DNA of 64,000 nt from an uncultured Prevotellaceae bacterium (GCA_900320045.1 ONQT01000001.1:1-64000), one strand, 5' to 3'; counted from the stretch's first letter, positions 34,803 through 43,976 are shown. Notes: a model not told the origin generated them from the letters alone. Made by a program: numbers and translations.

Positions 34803-35921
34803 ATGATGAGCAGCGAAGAGATATACTACACCATCGCCCTAACCCGCATGACGGGCTTTAACCAGCAGATTGCCTTGTTGCTCTACCAGACACTGGGTAG
34901 CAGTCAGGCCGTCTATGAACACCGCAACCATATCGGCGATGCCGTGCCCGAGACAACACCGCAACTCCGGGAATCGCTCAAGCATTGGGACGACGCATTA
35001 CGTCGAGCGGCAGCCGAGATAGAGTTCATCGAGAAGGGCGGCATCCGTGCCCTCACGCTGAACGACGAAGACTATCCACAACGGCTTCGTCCGTGTCCTG
35101 ACGCTCCTATCCTATTATATTATAGAGGTACGTCAGATCTCAACCAACAGCGCATCATCAATATCGTAGGAACGCGCCACTGTACCCAGTACGGTCAGGA
35201 CCTGGTGCGTCGCTTCTTGAACGACCTTCGGCAGCAACTCCCGCAAGTGCTTGTGGTCAGCGGACTAGCCTATGGCATCGACATCTGTGCCCACCGCACC
35301 GCTATGCAGCAAGGCTATGAGACGGTTGGTATCCTGGCTCACGGACTAGACCAGATATATCCCTATGCCCATCGCGACACCGCCGCAGAGATGGTACGCC
35401 GAGGAGGACTGCTGACGGAATATATGTCGCAGACAGAGGCCATGCCCAACAACTTCAGACAGCGCAACCGCATCGTAGCAGGCATCTCTGACGCCACCAT
35501 CCTGGTAGAGAGCGCCTTCAAGGGTGGAGGTCTTATCACCTGTCGTATTGCCCAGGAGTATGGCCGTGACGTCTTTGCCTTCCCCGGGGCGGTAGGGCAA
35601 CCCTACTCGGAAGGCTGCAACAAGGCCATTCGCAACAACACCGCAGCCCTCATCACCAGTGCTGCCGACTTCATGGAAAGCATGGGCTGGCAGCCGCAAA
35701 GCAGCAAGCCAGAAGCCGTGGAACGCCAACTCTTCCCTGACCTGACAGACGACGAAAGAAAAGTCGTTAACCTGTTGCAACAGACTAACGACTTACAATT
35801 GAATTTGATCAGCGTCAAGACCAATCTGCCGATGGGACAACTGACTGCCCTACTCTTCTCCTTGGAGATGAAAGGCGTTGTGCGACCATTGGCCGGCGGC
35901 ACCTACCACCTGCTCAGTTAG
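34803..35921 (+). CDS. dprA: DNA-processing protein DprA
   Basis: Loads RecA on incoming single-stranded DNA during natural transformation. The 372 residues contain an N-terminal SAM/HhH-like region, the Rossmann core (INIVGTRHCTQYGQDLVRRF, VVSGLAYGIDICAHRTA, ILAHGLDQIYPYAHRD, QRNRIVAGISDATILVESAFKGGGLITCRIA) and a C-terminal winged helix (LISVKTNLPMGQLTALLFSLEMKGVVRPLAGG). It is last of the ten-gene run and convergent with the OPT transporter; the 35-nt gap holds no clear terminator. Confidence 0.95.
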   Translation: MMSSEEIYYTIALTRMTGFNQQIALLLYQTLGSSQAVYEHRNHIGDAVPETTPQLRESLKHWDDALRRAAAEIEFIEKGGIRALTLNDEDYPQRLRPCPDAPILLYYRGTSDLNQQRIINIVGTRHCTQYGQDLVRRFLNDLRQQLPQVLVVSGLAYGIDICAHRTAMQQGYETVGILAHGLDQIYPYAHRDTAAEMVRRGGLLTEYMSQTEAMPNNFRQRNRIVAGISDATILVESAFKGGGLITCRIAQEYGRDVFAFPGAVGQPYSEGCNKAIRNNTAALITSAADFMESMGWQPQSSKPEAVERQLFPDLTDDERKVVNLLQQTNDLQLNLISVKTNLPMGQLTALLFSLEMKGVVRPLAGGTYHLLS

Positions 35922-35956
35922 CAGGGGTGATGACCTAAACGCCTTAGCGGCGGCAT

Positions 35957-37933
35957 TTACGCCTTAGCAGGCATGGTAGCCTTGACGAAGTAGATAATCA
36001 GCAAGATGTAGGCAACCAGTGAGCATAGCTCTGACAGCGGGTTAGACCACCAGGCGCTATAGTCAAACTGTACGCCACCAAAGCGCAGAAGGGCACTGAC
36101 TACACCCATCAACGCACCACCGGCAATGAAGCCGGAGGCAATGAGGTTGCCTTTCTCGCCACGCGCATCGTTTATTTCCTTATTCTTTGAATGGCTCGTC
36201 ACATACCAGTTGACGGCACCGCCAATAACCAGCGGCACGTTAAGTTCCAAGGGAATGAACATACCCAAAGCAAACGGCAGGGCAGGTACTTTGCAGAACG
36301 TCAGCACGACGGCTAACACGGCACCGATGCCGTAAAGCAGCCAAGGAGCACCGACACCATTCATCAGCGGATCGATAACAGCAGCCATTGCATTGGCCTG
36401 CGGAGCAGCCAGCGTGCCAGAGGCAAAGCCATAGGTCTCGTTGAGCAGCATCATAACGCCACCCACCGTGGCTGCACTCACTAAGGTACCAAGGAACTTC
36501 CACGTCTCCTGTTTCTTCGGCTGCGTACCTAACCAGTAACCTATCTTCAGATCGGTAATGAACGAGCCAGCCATAGACAATGCCGTACAGACGACACCTC
36601 CCATGATGAGCGCTGCCACCATGCCGCTAACGCCCTTCAGTCCTACTGCCACCATGACGACGGACGCCAAGATGAGCGTCATCAACGTCATACCGCTGAC
36701 AGGGTTGGAGCCAACAATGGCGATGGCATTGGCTGCGACAGTCGTGAAGAGGAAAGCAATCACCGCGGTCAGGATGATAGCCACGAGGGCAAACAACAGG
36801 TTGCCGTCCATAACACCAAACCAGAAGAAGAGGAAGGTGATGAGCAACGTTACGATAGCGGCAATGGCCACGAAGCGGAAGGGCAGGTCCTGCATTCCAG
36901 CGGCGGAACTGCTGGACACAGTATCGGCGCTGCCGGCATCTGCGCCTTTCGTCGCTAATCCTACGGCACTCTTGATAACACCCCACGAACGAATAATACC
37001 GATAATGCCCGCCATAGCGATAGCACCAATACCAATGGACTTGCCATAGTGCTTGAAGATTTCCTCAGGTGACATGTCGCCGACAGCCGACGTAATGGTC
37101 GGTGTCCATTGGTTCAGCACCTCCGTGGGGAAAAGCAGCGCCATTCCCGGTACGACAATCCACCATACGAACAGCGAGCCTAACGTGATGATGAGTGCAT
37201 AGCGGAAACCAATAATATAGCCCAAGCCTAACACGGCAGCGCTGGTATTGTTCTTGAGTACCAACTTGGCCTTGTCGGCCAAATCATCACCACCGGGAAT
37301 CATGCGGGAGGTGACGTTCTCGTTCCACCAGCCGAAGGTGGCAACGATGAAGTCGTAGAGACCGCCGACGAGACCTGCGATGAGCAGCGGCTTGGCCTGA
37401 GAAGAGGCAGTAGTACCCAAAGGAGAACCTTCGGGAGTGGTGGCGGGAGTGGTGGCAGAAGTGTCACCGGCATTAGCGGCGGCATCACCGCTCTTCAGCA
37501 CCTGGGTGGTAGCGGTGGCCTCGGGGAAGGGGAACTGCTCCTGCGGAGCCTCCACGAAGTAACGACGGAAGGGGATGAGGAACAGGATGCCTAACACACC
37601 GCCCAGCAGCGAGGCGATAAATATCTTCAGGAAGTCTGCCGACATATCGGGATACTTGGCCTGCAGGATGTAGATAGCCGGCAACGTAAAGATGGCACCA
37701 GCCACCACGGCCCCCGAGCAGGCGCCGATGCTTTGAATGATTACGTTCTCCTTCAGGGCATTACTGCGCTTGGCAGCGGTCGACACGCCAACGGCAATAA
37801 TGGCAATAGGAATGGCCGCCTCGAAGACCTGACCTACCTTCAGTCCGAGGTAGGCGGCAGCGGCTGAGAAAAGCACGGCCATGAGGACACCCCAGGTGAC
37901 GGACCATGCGTTGACTTCATTTCTTGGTTTCAT
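35957..37933 (-). CDS. OPT-family oligopeptide transporter
   Basis: A polytopic inner-membrane importer with about 14 segments. The family start WGVLMAVLFSAAAAYLGLKVGQVFEAAIP and the GGLYDF loop (LVGGLYDFIVATFGWW) are clear. It imports oligopeptides, or possibly metal chelates. Two loops carry Ala/Ser/Thr/Gly-rich inserts unlike the family, at ~146-180 (TTPEGSPLGTT) and ~330-346 (DTVSSSSAAGM), each with a DNA palindrome. It overlaps the end of the aminotransferase gene by 17 nt, so the two are coupled. Confidence 0.88.
   Translation of the reverse strand: MKPRNEVNAWSVTWGVLMAVLFSAAAAYLGLKVGQVFEAAIPIAIIAVGVSTAAKRSNALKENVIIQSIGACSGAVVAGAIFTLPAIYILQAKYPDMSADFLKIFIASLLGGVLGILFLIPFRRYFVEAPQEQFPFPEATATTQVLKSGDAAANAGDTSATTPATTPEGSPLGTTASSQAKPLLIAGLVGGLYDFIVATFGWWNENVTSRMIPGGDDLADKAKLVLKNNTSAAVLGLGYIIGFRYALIITLGSLFVWWIVVPGMALLFPTEVLNQWTPTITSAVGDMSPEEIFKHYGKSIGIGAIAMAGIIGIIRSWGVIKSAVGLATKGADAGSADTVSSSSAAGMQDLPFRFVAIAAIVTLLITFLFFWFGVMDGNLLFALVAIILTAVIAFLFTTVAANAIAIVGSNPVSGMTLMTLILASVVMVAVGLKGVSGMVAALIMGGVVCTALSMAGSFITDLKIGYWLGTQPKKQETWKFLGTLVSAATVGGVMMLLNETYGFASGTLAAPQANAMAAVIDPLMNGVGAPWLLYGIGAVLAVVLTFCKVPALPFALGMFIPLELNVPLVIGGAVNWYVTSHSKNKEINDARGEKGNLIASGFIAGGALMGVVSALLRFGGVQFDYSAWWSNPLSELCSLVAYILLIIYFVKATMPAKA
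36896..36916. repeat. 8-bp palindrome, loop CGGAA
   Basis: Arms TCCAGCGG / CTGCTGGA with one G-T pair, inside the OPT transporter insert. Same loop as 18018. Confidence 0.5.
37416..37435. repeat. 8-bp imperfect palindrome, loop AGAA
   Basis: Arms CCCAAAGG / CCTTCGGG (one mismatch) inside the first OPT insert. Confidence 0.45.
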
Positions 37934-39149
37934 AATTCTTGATTCTATTAAGTGCTTCTAATAATGTACTGCGAGGACAGGCCATATTGATGCGGAGGTA
38001 GCCCTTGCCGCTTTCCTTGCCATACATGGTGCCGGGGTTAAGCCAGACCTTTGCATCGCGAAGCAAGTGCTCGCAGTAGGTGGCGACGGAATCGCCATAC
38101 GCAGTATCGTGCTCCAAGCAGGCGCTGACATCTACCCATACCAGGTATGTGCCTTCCAGGGGCATCACCTTCCAACCGGGGATATGCTTTGCGACAAAAT
38201 CGCAAAGCACAGTATAGTTGGCCCAGAGGTATTCGTTGAGCTCGTCTAACCATTCTTCGCTGTCGTTGTAGGCGGCGATGAGTGCCACCGGACCGAAGAG
38301 ATTGACGTCGCACACCTCGTTGATGTTGATGGCGCGATTGATGCGGCGACGCACGGCGGCATCGCGGCAGATGATGTTGGCAATCTGAAGACCTGCAGTA
38401 TTGAACGACTTCGACGGAGAGTTAAGGATGACGGCATCGGCATCGACGGTGCCCATCGGGCAGAACGTGTTACCTGGCATGATGAGTTCGCCGTGTATCT
38501 CGTCGCTGATGATGGCAACGTGATGACGACGACAGATGTCGCTCATGCGCTGCAGTTCCTCACAAGTCCAGACGCGCCCCGTGGGGTTATGAGGGTTACA
38601 CAGCACGAAGGCGGTAGTCTTCTCGTCAGCACAGCATTGCTCGAAGTCCTGCCAGTCGACCTCGAAGCGGCCGGCAACAGGCTGCTGGTTGGTGTCACTG
38701 GCATTGCTGCGGCTGAACCGCAGCACACTCTCGAGGACCTCGCAGCCGTTGTTGCGAATGGAGGAGAAGAAGCAGTTGTAGTCGGGCGACAGCATGAGCA
38801 CCTTCTCGCCGGGCATGGTGAGCGCCTTGATGGCACACGACAGGGCCGGTACGACGCCAGTAGTATATAAGATATGTTCGCGCGAAATGTCCCAATAGTG
38901 ACGACGCCTGAACCACGAGATGACGGCGTCGTAGTAGTCGTCCTCTACCAAGGTGTAGGCGAGGACGGGGTGCTCGGCACGCTGGCGGACAGCCTGCTGA
39001 ATGGCAGGAGCCACGGCGAAGTCCATGTCGGCGACCCACAGGGGGATGAGACCCGCTGGAGAAGCAGCGGGAATGGTGGCTGGGCTCTCATCCCACTTGA
39101 CGCAATGGGTGCCTCTGCGCTCTATCCGCTCGTCGAAGTTGTATTTCAT
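37917..39149 (-). CDS. MalY/PatB-type aminotransferase (C-S lyase)
   Basis: A class I/II PLP enzyme of the MalY/PatB group, usually cystathionine or other C-S beta-lyases. Markers: PLWVADMDFAVAPAI near the start, ILYTTGVVPALSCAIKAL, LCNPHNPTGRVWTCEEL, AIISDEIHGELIMPG, and the Schiff-base Lys in LNSPSKSFNTAGLQ. At 410 residues it is slightly long. Residues ~22-32 (ATIPAASPAGL) look inserted and overlap the palindrome at 39052-39071. It shares ATGA with the gene before and 17 nt with the transporter after. A role in breaking down imported Cys-containing peptides is plausible. Confidence 0.88.
   Translation of the reverse strand: MKYNFDERIERRGTHCVKWDESPATIPAASPAGLIPLWVADMDFAVAPAIQQAVRQRAEHPVLAYTLVEDDYYDAVISWFRRRHYWDISREHILYTTGVVPALSCAIKALTMPGEKVLMLSPDYNCFFSSIRNNGCEVLESVLRFSRSNASDTNQQPVAGRFEVDWQDFEQCCADEKTTAFVLCNPHNPTGRVWTCEELQRMSDICRRHHVAIISDEIHGELIMPGNTFCPMGTVDADAVILNSPSKSFNTAGLQIANIICRDAAVRRRINRAININEVCDVNLFGPVALIAAYNDSEEWLDELNEYLWANYTVLCDFVAKHIPGWKVMPLEGTYLVWVDVSACLEHDTAYGDSVATYCEHLLRDAKVWLNPGTMYGKESGKGYLRINMACPRSTLLEALNRIKNYETKK
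39052..39071. repeat. 7-bp palindrome, loop GAGAAG
   Basis: Arms CCCGCTG / CAGCGGG at the insert near the N terminus of the aminotransferase gene. Confidence 0.55.
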
Positions 39150-39991
39150 TTTCTAATCTCTATCACACAGTTGTTGGGCTGGCGCACATTCTCGTCGATG
39201 GTAATGGAACCTATGCTGTCGGCAACGATATGCCCGCTGGTGGGGTTCTTGATGTTCTCGATATGTCCGCGGATGTCTGCCTGGACGGTAGAGTACTCGA
39301 AGACGCGGTCGCACGATTTGTCGAAGGTGCAGTTCTCGAGCACGAGGTTGTCCGTATAGCACAGCAGCTGCTCGCCGTTGAGGTGGCAATTGACCAGCCG
39401 CACGTTCTTCGAGTGCCAGGCCAGATACTCACCGTCAAGGTCGGAGTCGTAGATGGTGACGTTCTCGCACTCCCAGAAGGAGTCCTTCGTCATAATCTTG
39501 GCGTGGTGAACCTCCACATTCTTACAGTACTGGAACACATACTTCGCATCGCTGTCCATTCCGTCGACGTAGATGTTCTTGGAGAACATAAACGGATAGG
39601 TGCCACCATGCAGGGTGACGTTCTTCAGTCGCAAGCCGTCAATCTTCCAGAAGGTCTCGTCGGCATCCATGATGTTGACATTCTCCAGCTCGACGTTGCG
39701 CATCTCGCGGAAGAACTTAGGACCGTCGATACGACAGCGGCGCATGACGAAGTCGTTGGAGTACCAGATGGCCGAACGCGAGCCCTCAGCGAAATAGCAG
39801 TCCTCTACGAGTGCTCCGTCCACGTGCCACCAAGGGTACTTGCCATAGAAGCGGCAATGGCGCGCCTCCATGTTCTGGCATTGCTTGATGGCCGACTCAC
39901 CATCGGTAATGGTGATATTCTCTAGTTGTAAGTCATGGGTGGCGAACAGAGGACGTTCACCACCCATTTCTTTGTCTTTGAGTTGTTGCAT
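39146..39991 (-). CDS. DUF3737 family protein
   Basis: 281 residues of repeating beta-helix-like rungs: MEARHCRFYGKYPWWHVDGA, VEDCYFAEGSRSAIWYS, LKNVTLHGGTYPF, VTIYDSDLDGEYLAW, NCHLNGEQLLCYTDNL. This is the DUF3737 pattern. There is no signal peptide, so it is probably cytosolic. The function is unknown. Overlap of 4 nt with the aminotransferase and a 16-nt gap after ackA place it in the middle of a five-gene operon. An alternative ATG eight codons in is possible. Confidence 0.85.
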   Translation of the reverse strand: MQQLKDKEMGGERPLFATHDLQLENITITDGESAIKQCQNMEARHCRFYGKYPWWHVDGALVEDCYFAEGSRSAIWYSNDFVMRRCRIDGPKFFREMRNVELENVNIMDADETFWKIDGLRLKNVTLHGGTYPFMFSKNIYVDGMDSDAKYVFQYCKNVEVHHAKIMTKDSFWECENVTIYDSDLDGEYLAWHSKNVRLVNCHLNGEQLLCYTDNLVLENCTFDKSCDRVFEYSTVQADIRGHIENIKNPTSGHIVADSIGSITIDENVRQPNNCVIEIRK

Positions 39992-40007
39992 ATATACAAT
40001 CTATGTA

Positions 40008-41198
40008 TTACAGCAGGTTCATGGTGTCTGTTGCAATCATCAGCTCCTCGTCGGTGGGGATGACGACAACCTTCACCTTTGAATCGTCGGCAGAGATGAT
40101 GCACTCCTCGCCGCGCTTGGTGTTCTTCGACTCGTCGAACTTCACACCGAGGAACTCCAGGCCCTTGCAGACCTCAGAGCGCATGCTGAGCTGGTTCTCA
40201 CCAACACCAGCGGTGAAGACGATGACGTCGACGCCACCCATAGCAGCTGCATAGGCACCGATATACTTCTTGATGCGATAGAAGTACATGTCCTGAGCCA
40301 GCTGGGCGCGCTTGTCGCCAGCCTTGGCAGCATTCTCCACGTCGCGCATATCAGAGCTGCCACCAGTAATACCGGCTACACCACTCTTCTTGTTCAGGAG
40401 GTTAGACATGCCGTCGGCATCGAGACCCAGCTTCTTCTGGATGAAGGTGACAGCACCACCGTCGATGTCGCCAGAGCGGGTACCCATGACGAGACCCTCC
40501 AACGGGGTGAGACCCATTGAGGTGTCTACGCACTTGCCATCGACGACAGCAGCGATAGAGCCACCGTTACCCACGTGACAGGTGATGACCTTCGTGCCCT
40601 CGGGCTTCATGCCCAGGAACTCCAGGGCACGGGCGCTGACATAGCGGTGAGAGGTGCCGTGGAAGCCATAGCGGCGAACGCCGTACTCCTTGTAGAGCTC
40701 GTAGGGGATGGCGTACATATAGGCCTTAGCAGGCATGGTCTGGTGGAAGGCGGTGTCGAACACACCCACCTGGGGCAGACCAGGCATCAGCTCCTTCACA
40801 GCATTGACACCCTTCAGGTTGGCGGGGTTGTGCAGGGGAGCCAGGTCGCTGACGGCCTCGAAGGCCTCGAGCACCTCGTCGGTCAACAGTACCGACTTGT
40901 TGAACTTCTCACCTCCGTGCACCATGCGGTGACCTACGGCGTCGATTTCCTTCAGATCCTTGATGACACCAATCTCGGGGTCGGTCAGCAGCGAGAAGAT
41001 GAACTTCACACCCTCTGTGTGCTCAGGGATGTCGTGCATAATCTGCTTCTTCTCACCATTGGCAAGCTTTACCTTTACGAAAGCACCGTCCAAGCCTACG
41101 CGCTCGGCACCGCCACTGGTCATCACACTCTTGTCGTCCATGTTGTACAGAGCGTACTTGATAGAGGACGAACCACAGTTCAATACTAATATCTTCAT
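40008..41198 (-). CDS. ackA: Acetate kinase
   Basis: Makes ATP and acetate from acetyl phosphate in the cytosol, the main fermentative ATP step of these anaerobes. Motifs: LVLNCGSSSIKYALY, AVGHRMVHGGEKF, VFDTAFHQTMPAKAYMYAIPYE, RRYGFHGTSHRYV, CHVGNGGSIAAV, DTSMGLTPLEGLVMGTRSGDID, FTAGVGENQ. Length 396 is standard. It lies 18 nt after pta on the same transcript. Confidence 0.98.
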   Translation of the reverse strand: MKILVLNCGSSSIKYALYNMDDKSVMTSGGAERVGLDGAFVKVKLANGEKKQIMHDIPEHTEGVKFIFSLLTDPEIGVIKDLKEIDAVGHRMVHGGEKFNKSVLLTDEVLEAFEAVSDLAPLHNPANLKGVNAVKELMPGLPQVGVFDTAFHQTMPAKAYMYAIPYELYKEYGVRRYGFHGTSHRYVSARALEFLGMKPEGTKVITCHVGNGGSIAAVVDGKCVDTSMGLTPLEGLVMGTRSGDIDGGAVTFIQKKLGLDADGMSNLLNKKSGVAGITGGSSDMRDVENAAKAGDKRAQLAQDMYFYRIKKYIGAYAAAMGGVDVIVFTAGVGENQLSMRSEVCKGLEFLGVKFDESKNTKRGEECIISADDSKVKVVVIPTDEELMIATDTMNLL

Positions 41199-41216
41199 AA
41201 ACCTTTTTAGTTTTAA

Positions 41217-42227
41217 TTACTTCTTAGCATCCATAGCCTGGCAGGCGGTGATAGCTACCATGTAGTAGACATCGTCGACAGAACAGCCGCGGCTGAGGTC
41301 GTTGACGGGACGTGCAATACCCTGCAGGATGGGACCGATGGCGATGGCGTCGCCCAGGCGCTGGACGAGCTTATAGCCGATGTTACCCACCTCGAGGTTG
41401 GGGAATACGAGCACGTTGGCCTTGCCGGCAATGTCAGAGCCGGGAGCCTTCTTGGAACCTACCGAGGGAACGAGAGCGGCATCGGCCTGCAGCTCGCCGT
41501 CAATCTTCAGGGCGGGGTCAATCTCCTTGGCCAGACGAGTAGCCTCGATGACCTTGTCGACGACCTCATGCTTGGCAGAGCCCTTGGTAGAGAAGCTCAG
41601 CATAGCTACACGGGGATCGGAGAAGCCTGCCACCGACTTAGCGGTCTGAGCGGTGCAGACAGCAATCTGAGAGAGCTGTGCAGCATCGGGCATAGGAGTT
41701 ACGGCAACGTCGCCGACCACCAGCACGCCGTCCTCGCCATACTGCTTCTGCTTCGAGATGAGCAGCATGCCACCGCTGACGCAGGTGATGCCAGGAGCAC
41801 ACTTGATAATCTGAAGGGCGGGACGTAGGGTGTCGCCAGTCGTTGAGAGGGCTCCGGAAATCTGTCCGTCGGCACCTTCGGTCTTGATAATCATACAGCC
41901 CAGGTACAGGGGATTCTTCACCAGCTTACGGGCTTCCTCGATGGTCATACCCTTCGACTTGCGGATCTCAGCCAGTTTCTCGGCCAGCTCCTCGCTACGC
42001 TCGTAGTTCTCGGGGTCGATGAGGGTAGCCTTGTCGATGTGGGTCAGGCCCTTCTCCTTAGCGAGGGCGTGAACCTTAGCGGGGTTACCGATGAGAATGA
42101 GGTCTGCAATGTCGTCAGCCAGCACTTTGTCGGCTGCACAAAGGGTGCGCTCCTCTTCAGCTTCGGGGAGCACGATGCGCTGCTTGTTTGCCTTAGCACG
42201 CGCTACGATTTGACTTAATAAATCCAT
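41217..42227 (-). CDS. pta: Phosphate acetyltransferase
   Basis: Converts acetyl-CoA and phosphate to acetyl phosphate, feeding AckA. It is the short (336-residue) single-domain class without the N-terminal regulatory part. Blocks: IVLPEAEEERTL, LGCMIIKTEGADGQISGALSTTGDTLRPALQII, VVGDVAVTPMPDAAQLSQIA, VAMLSFSTKGSAKH, DGELQADAALVPSVGSKKAPGSDIAGKANVLVFPNLEVGNIGYK-type end. It is the first gene of pta-ackA-DUF3737-malY-OPT. Confidence 0.97.
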   Translation of the reverse strand: MDLLSQIVARAKANKQRIVLPEAEEERTLCAADKVLADDIADLILIGNPAKVHALAKEKGLTHIDKATLIDPENYERSEELAEKLAEIRKSKGMTIEEARKLVKNPLYLGCMIIKTEGADGQISGALSTTGDTLRPALQIIKCAPGITCVSGGMLLISKQKQYGEDGVLVVGDVAVTPMPDAAQLSQIAVCTAQTAKSVAGFSDPRVAMLSFSTKGSAKHEVVDKVIEATRLAKEIDPALKIDGELQADAALVPSVGSKKAPGSDIAGKANVLVFPNLEVGNIGYKLVQRLGDAIAIGPILQGIARPVNDLSRGCSVDDVYYMVAITACQAMDAKK

Positions 42228-42270
42228 AGTGTTGTTTGTATTAAATAGTGTTTTAGATATACATTGTCTG

Positions 42271-42278
42271 CAAAGGTA
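42271..42278 (-). promoter_or_regulatory. -7 box for pta-ackA operon
   Basis: TACCTTTG on the minus strand, 43 nt before the pta ATG. The -33 position falls inside the heptad array at 42287-42314, so array changes could alter promoter strength. Confidence 0.7.
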
Positions 42279-42286
42279 CGAAATAA

Positions 42287-42314
42287 AGTGAAGAGTGAAG
42301 AGTGAAGAGTGAAG
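42287..42314. repeat. Four perfect AGTGAAG heptads
   Basis: Contiguous identical 7-bp copies upstream of the pta -7 box, in the cdaA-pta gap. Confidence 0.9.
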
Positions 42315-42367
42315 AATTTGCTTCCGCCTTGTTATTTTTTAACTATTCGCTCCAGATTTCTCACTCC

Positions 42368-43144
42368 TCATGCCAACTCCTTGGTCAGGATGCTCTCCAA
42401 CTTCTCGGCCGAGAGGCGCAACTCGAAGTTCGAATGGATGGCGACGCTGATGCCGCCCGTCTCTTCGCTGACGACGATGGCAATGCTGTCGCTCTCGTGG
42501 GTGATGCCCAATGCTGCACGGTGGCGCAGACCCAGTTCCTTGGGGATATCGAGGCTGTGCGAGACGGGCAGGATGCAGCCTGCAGCACGAATGCGCTGGT
42601 TGGCAATGATCATCGCTCCGTCGTGCAGGGGCGAGTTCTTGAAGAAGATGTTCTCGATGAGCTGCTGACTGATGTTGGCGTCGATATGCTCGCCGGTTGC
42701 CACAATGTCGTCCAACGGTGTGGCACGCTGAATAACGATGAGGGCGCCTACCTTCTTCTTGCTCATCGACATACACGACATCACGATGGGCATGATGGTC
42801 GACTTCAGCTGCTCGCGGCTCTGGTCCTTGTCGCTGTTGTAGAGCATGCGCCTCAGGGTCTGCATGCGCTGGTGTCCGCCCAGGTTGTAGAGGAACTTGC
42901 GAATGTCCTCCTGGAAGAGGATAACCAGTCCGATAACACCTACCGAGACCACCTTGTCCAAGATGCTGCCCAGCAGTCTCATCTCCAGCACTTGCGTCAC
43001 CACGAGCCACAGCACGATGAAGATCATGATGCCCATGAACACCGTCAGCGACCGCGACTCCTTCATGAGTCGGTAGACATAGTACATCATGGTGGCTACC
43101 AGCACGATGTCGATGATATCCTTCAGTCCGAATTCGAAAAACAT
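42368..43144 (-). CDS. cdaA: Diadenylate cyclase CdaA
   Basis: Membrane-bound enzyme that makes the second messenger c-di-AMP from two ATP. Three N-terminal hydrophobic segments (residues ~10-95, for example IVLVATMMYYVYRLM) precede the DAC domain with NSPLHDGAMIIANQRI and LGLRHRAALGITHES, holding the catalytic DGA and RHR motifs. Length 258 is typical. It lies 13 nt after folP, a pairing common in Bacteroidetes. CdaA proteins are usually tied to cell-wall and osmotic control. Confidence 0.94.
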   Translation of the reverse strand: MFFEFGLKDIIDIVLVATMMYYVYRLMKESRSLTVFMGIMIFIVLWLVVTQVLEMRLLGSILDKVVSVGVIGLVILFQEDIRKFLYNLGGHQRMQTLRRMLYNSDKDQSREQLKSTIMPIVMSCMSMSKKKVGALIVIQRATPLDDIVATGEHIDANISQQLIENIFFKNSPLHDGAMIIANQRIRAAGCILPVSHSLDIPKELGLRHRAALGITHESDSIAIVVSEETGGISVAIHSNFELRLSAEKLESILTKELA

Positions 43145-43157
43145 CTTTATTTAACTA

Positions 43158-43976
43158 TTAACAATTTACTATCTTCACACACTCCACAGCCTCGCGAACG
43201 TCGTGCACCCTCAGTATCGAGGCACCCTTCATCAGCGCGATGGTGTGGACCACCGCCGTACCGTTGAGGGCCTCGGCAGGCTCCGTTCCCAACAGGCGGT
43301 ATATCATGCTCTTCCTGCTGACGCCCACCAGAATGGGCAGTCGCAGCATCTGCATGCGCTCCAACTGGTTCAGCACCTCGTAGTTGGTGCCGATGCGGTC
43401 GTCCTTGCCGCTCTCTGCCAGCGTCTTGCCGAAGCCGAACCCAGGGTCGAGGACGATGTCCTTCTGTCCCATCGAGCGCAACGTGTCGACCACCTCGGCA
43501 CAGTCCATCAGCACCTCGGTCATCGTAGCCTTGCGGGACATATATATATAAGGTACGCCCAAGCGGCTGACCGTGCGAAACATGTCCACAGGTGAGAGAT
43601 TTGTAAGGGTCCCCACGTCATTGATGATGTCGGCGCCATACTCCTCGACCGCCATGCGGGCCACCTCAGGCCGGAAGGTGTCCACGCTGATGATGGCATC
43701 AGGCATTTCGCGACGAAGGGTGCCCAGGGCCAATCGCAGGCGTTCCATCTCCTCCTCCTGGCTGGCGGGCGTCGAGTCGGGCCGTGTGGAGCACGCTCCG
43801 ACGTCGATGATACTTCCTCCCTCGTCCAGTATCTGCCGGGCTCGCAGCACAATGTCCCGCTCCGTCTGCACACGACTCTGGGCATAGAACGAGTCTGGCG
43901 TGACGTTGAGTATTCCCATCACGCAAGGCTCTTCCAGCGAGAGCAGTCGACCGTTGCAGTTCAGCGTATAATTCAT
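43158..43976 (-). CDS. folP: Dihydropteroate synthase
   Basis: Joins p-aminobenzoate to the pterin pyrophosphate in folate synthesis; the sulfonamide target. TIM-barrel motifs: MGILNVTPDSFYAQSR, DVGACSTRPDSTPASQEEE, ISVDTFRPEVAR, INDVGTLT, ILVGVSRKSMIYRLLG, VHDVREAVE. I use the ATG at 43976 (272 residues). An in-frame TTG at 43988 is part of the promoter. The mRNA leader would be only a few bases. folP and cdaA form an operon. Confidence 0.95.
   Translation of the reverse strand: MNYTLNCNGRLLSLEEPCVMGILNVTPDSFYAQSRVQTERDIVLRARQILDEGGSIIDVGACSTRPDSTPASQEEEMERLRLALGTLRREMPDAIISVDTFRPEVARMAVEEYGADIINDVGTLTNLSPVDMFRTVSRLGVPYIYMSRKATMTEVLMDCAEVVDTLRSMGQKDIVLDPGFGFGKTLAESGKDDRIGTNYEVLNQLERMQMLRLPILVGVSRKSMIYRLLGTEPAEALNGTAVVHTIALMKGASILRVHDVREAVECVKIVNC

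Noticed and set aside
42302..43267. 321-codon plus frame opposite cdaA
   Set aside because: Shadow of the clear cdaA gene; low-complexity His/Asp/Val translation.
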